A stretch of DNA of 64,000 nucleotides from Aquisphaera giovannonii (lineage in GTDB: Bacteria > Planctomycetota > Planctomycetia > Isosphaerales > Isosphaeraceae): contig NZ_CP042998.1 in the NCBI RefSeq assembly GCF_008087625.1, positions 1 through 64,000 on the forward strand. Reading direction: 5' to 3'. Below, piece by piece: positions 52,257 through 61,800 of this stretch. How positions within the stretch are numbered: position 1 is the first letter of the stretch; each line of letters starts with the position of its first letter. Position numbers and translations under genes: made by a program. Under the pieces are notes generated by a model. That model had not been told where the DNA came from. It did no database searches and was given only the letters and a program-made list of their open reading frames with translations.

Positions 52257-52982
52257 ATGAGCCATCGCCCCGGACTGAGGGGCCGCCTCGCGGCGGTCCT
52301 CGCCCTCCTCTTCCTCGGCGCGGGGGATGCCCTCGCGCAGTCGTCGGTCCCCGAGTCGCAGCTCGACGTCTTCCTGGGGCTCCAGGACGGCGACCTGTCC
52401 GGCCTGGGCAACGGGCCCGTGCTCAACGGATCGGCGCTGATGCGGACGATCACCGTGTCGGCCGGGACCACGCTGAGCTTCGACTACAACTTCCTGACCA
52501 ACGAGCCGATGACCTCGCCGCTCGACGCGGTGAACGATTTCGCCTTCCTCACGTCGCCGCAGCTATCCGACTTCGCCGACACGTTCTCGCCCCTCGCATC
52601 CTCGAGCACCGGATTCCTGCGGGAGACCGGCTACAAGACGTTCTCCGAGACCTTCGCCATGGCGGGGACCTATACGCTGGGCATCGGCGTGGTGAACGTG
52701 ACCGATGGCCTCAACGACTCCGCGCTGCTGCTCGACAATTTCCGCCTCTCAACGGGGAGCCTGACCAATGGCTCCTTCGAGGAGGGCGATTTCGCCGGGT
52801 TCTCGACGATCGGCAATGCGAGCATCGTGACGTCCTCCTTCGGCAGCGGGCCGACCGACGGCCGATATCAGGCCCTGCTCACGACGGCCGCCGTCCCGGA
52901 GCCGTCTTCGCTCGCGCTCCTGACCACCGGCGTGCTCGCCGCCGGCTCGCTCGCCCGCCGCGCGCGACGGAAGGCCCGCTGA
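52257..52982 (+). CDS. PEP-CTERM sorting-domain protein
   Basis: A 241-residue secreted protein. An N-terminal signal peptide (LAAVLALLFLGAGDALA) is followed by a beta-rich domain (TITVSAGTTLSFDYNFL; TYTLGIGVVNVTDG; LLLDNFRLS) and ends in the classical sorting signal VPEPSSLALLTTG, a short helix and RRARRKAR. This is the recognition tail for the exosortase at 30504, about 21 kb away, and the only clear substrate in the window. ATG at 52257 lies 8 bp after AAGGAG; an ATG at 52251 is too close to it. It follows the Tat ferritin-like gene and may be part of the same ECF sigma regulon. Confidence 0.9.
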   Translation: MSHRPGLRGRLAAVLALLFLGAGDALAQSSVPESQLDVFLGLQDGDLSGLGNGPVLNGSALMRTITVSAGTTLSFDYNFLTNEPMTSPLDAVNDFAFLTSPQLSDFADTFSPLASSSTGFLRETGYKTFSETFAMAGTYTLGIGVVNVTDGLNDSALLLDNFRLSTGSLTNGSFEEGDFAGFSTIGNASIVTSSFGSGPTDGRYQALLTTAAVPEPSSLALLTTGVLAAGSLARRARRKAR

Positions 52983-53162
52983 CCGGCTCACCCGCCCTTG
53001 TTGGACCCCGAAGACGACGCGATCGCCATGCTCCCCGTGGCGATCGCGGCATTTCGAACGGGGCTGCGCGGGACATCTGGCGTCTCGCCGAGAGCTCCTC
53101 GCGTCCGCGACCGACACGGAGGCCCCGGGCCGTGATGGGCCGGGCGGAGGTCGATTCCGCGC

Positions 53163-53191
53163 TTGACGCATGGCTTCGATTTCTATAGAAA
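53163..53191 (+). promoter_or_regulatory. Candidate promoter and operator of the blaI-M56 operon
   Basis: TTGACG (53163-53168) is followed by TATAGA (53184-53189), 15 bp apart, which is short. The -10 lies inside the perfect 12-bp palindrome TTTCTATAGAAA (53180-53191), a plausible binding site for the BlaI-type repressor encoded 88 bp downstream. The remaining part of the gap 52983-53278 holds nothing recognisable. Confidence 0.45.
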
Positions 53192-53278
53192 CCGCATCGC
53201 GGGCGGGTCAGGGTCGAAAGCCGAGGGGCATCCCTCGATGAACATCGGAGATCCGATCCCCCCGAAGGAGGAGCCTCC

Positions 53279-53695
53279 ATGGCCAGGACGCCGAGTACGC
53301 AGCCGACGGACGCGGAGCTGGAGGTCCTGAGGGTCCTCTGGGGATCGGGGCCGGCGGGGCTGGGGCAGGTGCACGCGTCGATCCAGCAGACCCGCCCGGT
53401 GGCGCTTACGACGATCGCCACGACGCTCAAGACGATGCTCGAGAAGGGGCTCGTGGGCCGCGAGGACGGGCCTAAGGGCTATCTCTGGAAGGCGGTGGCG
53501 ACCCGCGAATCGACGGCGACGGGGCTCGTCGGCAAGATCGTCCAGCACGTCTTCGACGGCTCGGCGCGGCGACTGGTCGCGCACCTGATCGAGGAAGGGG
53601 CGCTCGACGACCGCGACCGCGACGAGATCCGTGCCCTGCTCGAAGGCCATGCCGGGACGCCCGCGCCACGGGCGAGGAAGGGGCGCGGAAAATGA
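53279..53695 (+). CDS. BlaI/MecI/CopY-family transcriptional repressor
   Basis: A 138-residue winged-helix repressor. TDAELEVLRVLWGSG (residues ~9-23), VALTTIATTLKTMLEKGLVGREDG (recognition helix and wing) and the dimerisation half GLVGKIVQHVFDGSARRLVAHLIEE match BlaI. In the classical system BlaR1 cleavage of BlaI releases repression; here the next gene encodes an M56 peptidase that overlaps by 4 bp (ATGA), so the pair should act as sensor and repressor. A strong GAAGGAGGAG precedes the ATG. Confidence 0.93.
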   Translation: MARTPSTQPTDAELEVLRVLWGSGPAGLGQVHASIQQTRPVALTTIATTLKTMLEKGLVGREDGPKGYLWKAVATRESTATGLVGKIVQHVFDGSARRLVAHLIEEGALDDRDRDEIRALLEGHAGTPAPRARKGRGK

Positions 53696-56600
53696 CACTC
53701 GCGGATGGCATGAACTCCCCGGCCTGGACGGCGGCCGGCTGGACGATGGTCCATCTCGGCTGGATCGGCGCCTCGATCGGCCTGGCCTTCGTCGCGGCTC
53801 GCCGCCTGCTGGGCGCGGCGAGCCCGGAGGCTCGGCACGGCGTCGCGGTGGCCGGCTTGGCCCTCTGGACGGCCTCGCCGTTCGCGGCCTTCGGGTTGCT
53901 CTACCGGCCGATGCCGGATGCGAAGGCGGCGGATCGGGTTGCCGTCGCGGCGACGGTCGGCGCGGCACCGATGTCGCTGGAGGTCCGTCCGGCGATCGAT
54001 CGGCGTCCGGATATCGCTCTCGATCGCCGCGAGGGCCCGGGCACTCCAGGCCGCCCACGGTTCGAGGGGCTCGTCGATTGGCTGCCCGGCGTGTGGCTGG
54101 CCGGGTCCTTAACGACGCTCGGCCTGCTGCTGGCCGGCGTGGCCGGCGTCGAGCGTCTGCGACGCTCGGGCGTGCGGGTGGAAGATGGGCCGGTCGCGGA
54201 TTGCTGCGAGCGGCTCCGCGAGTCGCTGGGCGTCGCGCGGAGGGTCGGGGTGGCGGCCTGCGGGCGGGTCGTCACGCCGGTGCTCGTGGGCGTGGTCCGG
54301 CCCCTGATCCTGCTGCCGCCGGCGGCGCTCTCGGGCTGGACGATGGACCAGGTCGAGATGGCCCTGCTGCACGAGCTGGCCCACCTGAGGAGACGCGACA
54401 ACCTGGTGGCGCTCGCCCAGCGCCTGGCGGAGGCCCTGCTGTTCTTCCACCCGCTGACGTGGTGGCTCTCGGCCTGGATCGGCCTGGAGCGGGAGCTGTG
54501 CTGCGACCGCCTGGTCGTTGATCGCACGGGCCGGCGGCACGCCTACGCCGAGCTGCTCGCGGGCCTCGCCGGGGCGGGGCCCGGCGCGGGCCGGACGGCG
54601 CTGGCGATGGCGGAACACCCGCTGACGACGCGGATTCGATGGATCCTGGACAAGGAGGAGAGGTCCATGAGACTGACGCTGACCGAAGGAATCGGGCTCG
54701 TCCTCGCCGCCGTCCTGGGCGGCACGCTGACCCTGGCGACGTACGCCGTGCCGCCGCCGAAGGACGCGAGGGAAGCAGCGGGCAACGCGTCTCGCCAGGC
54801 GCTCCGGCGGATGGCGGATGAGGTCGCGGCGACGCCGGTGTCCGGGAAGGACGAAGACGGCCGCGGGAACACTCTGGTGGGCATCGCGAAGGCCCAGGTC
54901 AAGCTCGGCGACCGTGACGGCGCGCTCGCCACGCTCCGCCTGCTGGAGGGCCTGTCGGAGGGTCAAATGCCGAAGCTCGGCGGGAAGATCGACGCCCGGG
55001 CATGGCACAGGGTGTCCTCTGTTGTCAGCTCGCTCGAGGTTCGCCGCGATGCCGGGGATGTCGATGGCGCTCGTGCGGCCCTGAAGCGCATCGTCCACGA
55101 TTTCCGCGTCTTCGACGATAAGGTCGTCCGTGGGGCCTACGACAAGGTCACCAGGCTGATGGACGAGGGCATCGTCGCCAAGTCCGAGCCCCAACGGCAA
55201 GTTTCTGACGAGGAGGCGGCCTACCTCGCCGAGGCCTCGATTGCCCTGATCGACCAGGCCATTGCCCTCGGCGAGACGGGCCTGGCCCGCAATTTGATTC
55301 ATCGAGCGGTCGACGCCGTAGGCCCTCCCCAGGGGCCGACGAAGGCGATCATCGTCGGCATCCTCGGTAATTACCTGGTAAAAGCCGGGGATCGTGCCGA
55401 TGGCAGGGAGCTGCTCGAGCGGTCTCGCCGGGCCTCGGTGGCGCTCAAGGAGCCGAAGGCGAGGTCCGCCGCCCTGTCGTTCCTCGCCCAATCGCAATTC
55501 GAGGCCGGCGAGCTCGACGAGCCGCTCGCGCTGGCCGGTGAACTTCCGCCCGAGGACATGCAGCGAGTCTATGCGGGGGTCCTCGCCGGACTGGCAGATG
55601 AAAGCAACAGGGGCTTCTGGTGGGACCCCGCGGGCATGAACATCAAGATCGGCTCCCCGTGGCTGCGACCCAAGGATCGAGCCCGGGCCCGCCACGTCCT
55701 GCCGAGGATCGCCGCCGCGGTGCGCGCGACCGGCGATGCGAGGACGCAGGCCCGGACACTCGTGTCCATCGTCTCCCTCCAGGCCCGCGCGGGTGACGTC
55801 GCCGGCGCCCTGGCCACCGCGGAGTCGAGCCCGGACCTCCGGCGCGCCGACTTCCCCGGCCCGAGCGACGGATACTACGACGCCCTCAAGCCTGTCGCCT
55901 TCGCGCTGGTCGCGTCGGCCATGGCCGACGCGGGCGACGCGGATTCCGCGGCGTCCACGTTCGCGAAAGCCGAGGTACTGGCTCGCGCCATCGGTGACGA
56001 GGGCCAGAAGATCGTCGCCCAGATCGTGATCGCCGAGCAGGAGGCCTCCAGCCGACGCAGCGCGGCGCTGGCCGTCGCCGGCGAGGCGATCGCCACCGCC
56101 CTGATGCAACCCGAACCCCGGCGCTCGCGGGCGTTGACCATGCTGGCGGCGGTGCAGATCGGCGTCGGGGACATCTCCGCGGCCGAGCGGACGATCGACG
56201 CCATGCGGGACAACCCCGGCCTCGAGAAGGCGCGGGCCCTGTCGATATTGGTCAGCCATCTCGAGAAGGAGGGGGACCGGGCTGCCGCAAGGTCCGCCGC
56301 CGGTCGGGCGCTGGCCATGCTCGAGGCGAAGCTTCCTGACGCGCCGGAGCCGCCCCGAAACGGCGTCATGACGATGCAGGCCATCGGCCGCGACACGTTC
56401 CTCGATTTCGACAAGGAACTCCCGCCGCCAATCGCCGCGCACGAGCGCAAGGGCTGGGTCGAACGCTTCCGTGCCCGGTCGCTTGACGCACCGACCGTGA
56501 TCCGCCTGGCGAAGGAATTGCCGGCCGAGCGTCGAGACGCTGCGCTGACGCAGATCGCCGGCACGCTGGCGACGAGCGGCGACGCCGCCGGTGCGATGGA

Positions 56601-56709
56601 CGCCGCCCGCGCGATCGAATCGCCGTCCACTCGCATGGCGGCGTTCTCGTCGCTCGCGTACGCCATTCCGCTCTCCCGGGACGATGCCTCTAGTCCCTCG
56701 CGGAGGTGA
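53692..56709 (+). CDS. BlaR1-like M56 metallopeptidase with long C-terminal helical-repeat domain
   Basis: A 1005-residue membrane protein. The first ~330 residues form an M56 peptidase: membrane helices near 15-35, 50-70 and 130-150, then the zinc motif HELAH (His227, Glu228, His231) and the downstream RELCCD segment with a further ligand. A last membrane helix (~330-350) leads to ~640 residues of TPR/HEAT-like helical hairpins (GDRDGALATLRLLEGL and similar) outside the membrane. This replaces the penicillin-binding sensor of BlaR1, so the signal is probably a protein or cell-surface cue. Translation is coupled to blaI. The stop overlaps the convergent secreted protein gene by 20 bp. Confidence 0.87.
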   Translation: MTLADGMNSPAWTAAGWTMVHLGWIGASIGLAFVAARRLLGAASPEARHGVAVAGLALWTASPFAAFGLLYRPMPDAKAADRVAVAATVGAAPMSLEVRPAIDRRPDIALDRREGPGTPGRPRFEGLVDWLPGVWLAGSLTTLGLLLAGVAGVERLRRSGVRVEDGPVADCCERLRESLGVARRVGVAACGRVVTPVLVGVVRPLILLPPAALSGWTMDQVEMALLHELAHLRRRDNLVALAQRLAEALLFFHPLTWWLSAWIGLERELCCDRLVVDRTGRRHAYAELLAGLAGAGPGAGRTALAMAEHPLTTRIRWILDKEERSMRLTLTEGIGLVLAAVLGGTLTLATYAVPPPKDAREAAGNASRQALRRMADEVAATPVSGKDEDGRGNTLVGIAKAQVKLGDRDGALATLRLLEGLSEGQMPKLGGKIDARAWHRVSSVVSSLEVRRDAGDVDGARAALKRIVHDFRVFDDKVVRGAYDKVTRLMDEGIVAKSEPQRQVSDEEAAYLAEASIALIDQAIALGETGLARNLIHRAVDAVGPPQGPTKAIIVGILGNYLVKAGDRADGRELLERSRRASVALKEPKARSAALSFLAQSQFEAGELDEPLALAGELPPEDMQRVYAGVLAGLADESNRGFWWDPAGMNIKIGSPWLRPKDRARARHVLPRIAAAVRATGDARTQARTLVSIVSLQARAGDVAGALATAESSPDLRRADFPGPSDGYYDALKPVAFALVASAMADAGDADSAASTFAKAEVLARAIGDEGQKIVAQIVIAEQEASSRRSAALAVAGEAIATALMQPEPRRSRALTMLAAVQIGVGDISAAERTIDAMRDNPGLEKARALSILVSHLEKEGDRAAARSAAGRALAMLEAKLPDAPEPPRNGVMTMQAIGRDTFLDFDKELPPPIAAHERKGWVERFRARSLDAPTVIRLAKELPAERRDAALTQIAGTLATSGDAAGAMDAARAIESPSTRMAAFSSLAYAIPLSRDDASSPSRR

Positions 56710-58777
56710 TCGGCGACACGCGCAGGCCCGCGATCGTGAGGTCAATGGGCTTGCCCTGGGCGTCGGGGCCGAAGGTGAGGACGACCTCCTTCACCTGGAG
56801 CAGGCCGGGCGTGGCGGGCAGGGGGATCTCGATCTCCCGCTCGCCCTCGCCCGTTTCGGCCAGGCGGGTGGACAGCTCCGTCGGTATGACGCCCGGGAGC
56901 GGGGTGGGGCCGGCGACGGCCTTCAGGGCGATGGTGGCCTTCGGGATGACCTGCTTCGAACGGTACCGCAGGGTGAGCAGGCCGCCGGAGAGGTTCAGGC
57001 CGCCTTGATCCTTCGCCACGAAGGCGATGCCGGCGTCCTGGACGCGGTCGGTGTGGGCGTGGAAGCCGCCGGCGTCGCGGCTGGACTGCATGGGGCTCGA
57101 CTTGTCGTTCCAGGCGAAGCATTGGGCGGCGTCGGAGAGGAGGTCCAGGTGCTTGTCGCCCGCGCGGAAGATCTTGTCGAGGCGTGGCGAGAGGCCCTTC
57201 GATTCGAGGTAGAGCTTCATGTTCTCCGACCCGGTGCCGAGGAGTCCGAGCGTCAGGGCCAGGGTGTGGGCCGTCGTCTGGAAGGCGATGACCTCCGTGC
57301 GGCTGCCCTTGAACCCCTCCCAGGGGCCGTGGTCTGTGAGGAGCCGGGTGATGGCCGGCCAGTTGGCGGCGAGGAAGGCATCCACCTTGTCGGGCTCGAT
57401 GGTGTACGCGGCGCCCAGGGTGTAGAGCGAGGCGGCGTCGGTGATGCGGGGCAGGGGGGAGACCGTGATGTCCGGGATGCCCACGCTGCCGGTGTACTGG
57501 ACGCCCTCGCCGCTGTACGACTCGGAGAGGAAGCCGGGCAGCCCGTGCCGCGTGGCGTAATCGATCTCGACGTCCACGACGTTACGCAGGAGCGTCCGCC
57601 AGGCCGCCCGGTCGAGCTCCGTCATCGACAGCTCCAGCCCGAGCGCCTGGAAGGCGGAGCCTTCCCAGGGGGCGAGGACGTAGAGGTCGCGGCCGTCTGC
57701 CGCCGCGTACGGCTTCAGCTTGAAGCCCAGGTTCGCGATCGCGTCCAGGGGCTGGCCGAACCGCGTCACGACGAACGTGGCCGGGCCGCGGAACTCGTTG
57801 ACGAGGTAGTCCACGTGCCCGGTGACCCACTTGCCCTCCAGGTCGATCCAGCCGAAATAGCGGCCCTTCGTGGCGTCGCGCCCGAAGTAGAACTGCCCGG
57901 CGCGGGGGTCGTAGAGCGAGTCGTATCCGGCCTGCTGGTCCGCCAGAAGGCGTTCGAGGTCGTCCCGGATCTCGCGGACGCCCGGCTCGTCCTTCGCCTC
58001 CGGGCGGAGCAGGGCGCCGATCGTCTTGGCGGCCGAGGACGAGAGGTTGGCGTTGTCGATGAACACGACCATGACCACGCGCTGGTCGAGCACGCCCATC
58101 ACGGCCTGCCGCGTGGCCTCGTCCGCGAACGGGGCGAGCACGCCGTCGAAGTGCTCGTAGCCGTACGTGGCGGACCGCACGATGTCCGCCTGGGTGTCGT
58201 CGTTGCGGGGCTTGATCCAGCCCTTCGCCGCGAGGGCCTTCCAGACGGCCTCCCCTTTCGCGGCGCCCAGCTTCGCGACGAGTTTCCCCTTCTCCACGTC
58301 CACCGCCAGCGGGCCGAGCCGCTTGCCGGTGGCCAGGTCCAGGAAGTTTCCGAGCATGCCCTGGGCGCTGAGCGTCGCGTCCCGCTGGTCCTGGCGGAGG
58401 CTCTTGACCAGGTGCGTCAGGCGCCCGATCGCCTGCCTGCGGGTGAATAAGGGCGTGTCGCACAGCCCGGCCGCGACGTTCGCCAGCAGCTCCATGTACT
58501 GGCCTATGGCCGTGAGCTGCGTGAACGAGCGGAGGTAGAGGCCCCTCTTCGGATCCTGGTTCCAGCCTTCGAAGGGATAGCCGGAGGCCGCGTCCACCAT
58601 CTTGTGGGCGGGGTCGAAGTAGCGCAGCGAATTGGCGAGCAGGGCTTGCGCGTGTCGGTGCTCCGGGCGGACGGTCGGGAACCGGAAGGAGGGATCGGTC
58701 GTCGGCCCTTCGGCCCGGGCGTCGATCATGGAGATCACCAGGAGGGGTAGGGCGAGGAGCGATCTCATCGGCGTCAT
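56690..58777 (-). CDS. Secreted glucoamylase-like protein of unknown specificity
   Basis: A 695-residue protein with a signal peptide (SLLALPLLVISMIDARA) and a helical barrel-like domain beginning HRHAQALLANSLRYFDPA, DAASGYPFEGWNQDPKRG and LRSFTQLTAIGQYMELL, recalling the glucoamylase-like families that act on beta-1,2-glucans and related polymers; a beta-sandwich of ~150 residues closes the protein. No catalytic pair can be named with certainty. It lies 25 bp downstream of the GH94 membrane protein gene on the same strand, so the two probably form an operon acting on one glucan. Confidence 0.62.
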   Translation of the reverse strand: MTPMRSLLALPLLVISMIDARAEGPTTDPSFRFPTVRPEHRHAQALLANSLRYFDPAHKMVDAASGYPFEGWNQDPKRGLYLRSFTQLTAIGQYMELLANVAAGLCDTPLFTRRQAIGRLTHLVKSLRQDQRDATLSAQGMLGNFLDLATGKRLGPLAVDVEKGKLVAKLGAAKGEAVWKALAAKGWIKPRNDDTQADIVRSATYGYEHFDGVLAPFADEATRQAVMGVLDQRVVMVVFIDNANLSSSAAKTIGALLRPEAKDEPGVREIRDDLERLLADQQAGYDSLYDPRAGQFYFGRDATKGRYFGWIDLEGKWVTGHVDYLVNEFRGPATFVVTRFGQPLDAIANLGFKLKPYAAADGRDLYVLAPWEGSAFQALGLELSMTELDRAAWRTLLRNVVDVEIDYATRHGLPGFLSESYSGEGVQYTGSVGIPDITVSPLPRITDAASLYTLGAAYTIEPDKVDAFLAANWPAITRLLTDHGPWEGFKGSRTEVIAFQTTAHTLALTLGLLGTGSENMKLYLESKGLSPRLDKIFRAGDKHLDLLSDAAQCFAWNDKSSPMQSSRDAGGFHAHTDRVQDAGIAFVAKDQGGLNLSGGLLTLRYRSKQVIPKATIALKAVAGPTPLPGVIPTELSTRLAETGEGEREIEIPLPATPGLLQVKEVVLTFGPDAQGKPIDLTIAGLRVSPITSARD

Positions 58778-58802
58778 CCTTGTGCGAAGCGGGATCGATG
58801 GC

Positions 58803-61800
58803 TCATCGGGCGTCGGATCGCGGCGGATCGGCCTCGATCCGCTGGGCGGGCGGGCGGAGGGCCGCCGGGGCCGGGAACGGGCTCGCGGTCGTGTCGCGGA
58901 CGAGGTGGCGGAGCGTCGGCTCGGCCTGCGAGGGCCCGGCCGGGGCGACGACCTTGCCGGCGACCAGGCGGAGGCCGAGGACGCCCTCCAGGGCCTGGCG
59001 GAACATCCAGCCGGCGGCGCCGGTGTAGCCGTTCCAGATCATCCGCCCGGGGTCGAAGGTGGTGATCATGTCGGCCGCCTGCTTGTTGGGCTGCCCGCCG
59101 TAGGTCTCGATCTCGCCGTCCACCGCGTGCGGGATGGCGGAGGTCTTGAGCCACAGCCGGAAGGCCGTCTCCTCGTAGTGCCGCGCCTCGTCGGCCCGGC
59201 CCTCGCGGCTCGCCCGGCCGGCCAGGATCCGCGCCGCGCCGACGAGCCACTGGACGCCGTGGCAGTACATGCCGTTCTCGCGGACCCCCTCGGGATAGAT
59301 GCTGCTGCGGCCGAGGTAGGGCTTCGTGTCCTCGCGGAGAGGGGGCCAGCCGAGGAGGATCGTCTTCTCGCGCTCGAGCGTCCGCAGCGCCGTCTCGAAG
59401 ACGATCCGCCCGCGGGCCGGGTTGATGCCCGCCATCACCGCCCAGGCCGCCGTCAGGGCGTCGATCTCCCAGACTCCGCTGCCGGCGACGCCGATCTCGG
59501 TGCCGTCGTCGTGGTAGGCCCGCAGGTATCGGTCCTCGGACCAGGTCCGCTCCAGCGCCTCCTTCAGGGCGTCCAGCCGCCGGCGATAGTGGTCGCGGCG
59601 CCCCGGGCCGTCCCTGCGCTCGATGACCGGGATCATCCGGTCGAGGATGTAGTACAGGAAGAAGCCCAGCCAGACGCTCTCGCCGCGGCCCTCGCTGCCG
59701 ATCTCGTCGAGGCCGTCGTTCCAGTCGCCCGTGCCCATGAGCGGGATGCCGTGCGCGCCCATCCGCGCGTCGAGGACGGTGTCGATGGAGAGCATGCCGT
59801 GGCGATAGACGGAGTCCTCGCGGGGCGACCGGAGCGGGTCGAAGCCCATGCCCCCCTTGTCGCGGGGCAGCGGCGGGAAGGGCTGGCCGGCCTCCAGGTA
59901 GGGCGTGCGCTCGTCGAGGATCGATTCGTCGCCGGTCGCCGCGAGGTACTCGACGACGGCCCAGGGGAGCCACAGCAGGTTGTCCGAGGCGTGGGTCCGG
60001 CCGACGAAGCCGGTGCGGCCGTCCTGGAGCCGGTGGAACCAGTGGACGACGTCCCCCTCCAGGAACTGCTGCGAGGCGTGCAGGAGGATCTGGCTGCGCG
60101 CGACGGCGGGGTCCATCCAGAGCAGGTTGACGGAGTCCTGGAGCTGGTCGCGGAAGCCGAAGGCGCCGCTGGCCTGGTAGAAGCCGCGGCGGGCCCAGAT
60201 CCGCTCGGCCATCGCCTGGTACTTGAGCCAGTCGAGGTAGCGGTCGACGTCCGGCCGGCTCGTCCGGACGCGGAGCGTGTCCATGAGCGCCAGCCACCAC
60301 CGCCGGGTCTGCTCGAGGGCCTCCCGCGCGGCGGGGACGTCGCGGAACTTGCGGACGACGGCCTCGGCCCGGGCGCGGTCGTCGGCCTGGCCCAGCGTGA
60401 CGGCCACGGTCCTCCGGCCGGCGGGCGGGATCTCCAGCGTGGCGAGCATCGCGGCGACGGGCCGGTCGTCGGGCTTCATGTAGCTACCCGGGTAGGACTC
60501 GCCCGCCTCCACGAAGTGGGGATGGCCGATGGCCCGGCCCGGCCCGTAGAAGTAGCCGCGGTGCGTCTCCACCGCCTCGGCCCGCTCGGAGAATCCCGCG
60601 AACGCCGGGCCGGTGCGGAAGGTGTTCCGGGGGTTCTCGAAGTAGACCGCCGAGCCCGAGGGATCGCGCCAGACGCGCAGTGGGCCGGAGAACTCGGGCT
60701 GGCCGGCGAGGACCATCTGGAAATAGGGGACGACGCGGAGCGTCAGGGGCTCCTCCCCCGCGTTCGCGATCGTGAGCAGGTACACGGTCGCCGGCTCGTC
60801 GGGGGGGACGAAGACGACCAGCTCCGTCTCCACGACCCCCTTCGCCATGCGGAAGGTCGCCGTCCCGTCCACGCCGAACTCGGCCTCGTGGCGGGCGATC
60901 TCGTCGTTCAGCGGGTGGTAGGTCGGCGAGTACCACTCGAGCGCGTCCGGGTCGTACAGGTAGAGGACCTCGCCGGGCAGCTCGCGGGTGACGATGTCCG
61001 GCCAGTCGGGCGTGAGCCGGTTCTGCTGGGCGTTGACGCTGGACGTGGTGTGCAATCCCCGGTTGGTCACCGACGTGACCTGGCCGAGCGCATTGGCCAG
61101 CGTGTGGTCGAACGGCCTCGGGGTGAACGGCGTGCGGACGAGGAGGGTCCGGCCGTCGTCGGAGTATGCGGCGTAGGGCGGTTCGACGCCGGGCGGGACC
61201 TCGCCGTGGCCGATCGGGTGGAGGGCCTCCGGGTCCATCGGCGGGGGCAGGGCGGCCGCGGGGGCGGCCATGCCGCCGAGGAGGATCCGGCCGACGAGCC
61301 CCGCGGCGGCCTCGCGGTCGCGGGCGAAGCCCATCAGGAGGCGTACCTGCGTCGATCCATTCGCCGGAACGTCCGCGGGGAGGAGGAGGCTGCCGATCGG
61401 GTCGAGCGTGGCGTGGGCCGGCGTGTCGGCCGGCTCCCGGAAGGCGAGGGTCTCCAGGACGCGGGGATTCCAGAGGCTCCGGGCGCGGCCCAGGAAGTCG
61501 ATCCGCGAGGTCAGGAACCCGGCCGGCGCGACGTCGGCGGCGAGCAGGCCCGTGGCCTTCGAGTGCTTGTTCCACGCGATCAGCGCGTTCAGGCCGCCGG
61601 CGTACTCCGTCTCGGTGAACAGGCGGGCATACTGCGTGTGGCCGCGGTCGGTGTCGGCGCGGTCGAGCACCCACGTGAGGTACGGGACGACGCGGATGGC
61701 CCGGGGGGCCCCCGAGAGGTCCTTCACGGTGATCGACCAGAGCTCGACGGAGCTGTCCGCCTCGGGCAGCGTGATCTCGACGGCCGTCTCCACGCCCTCG

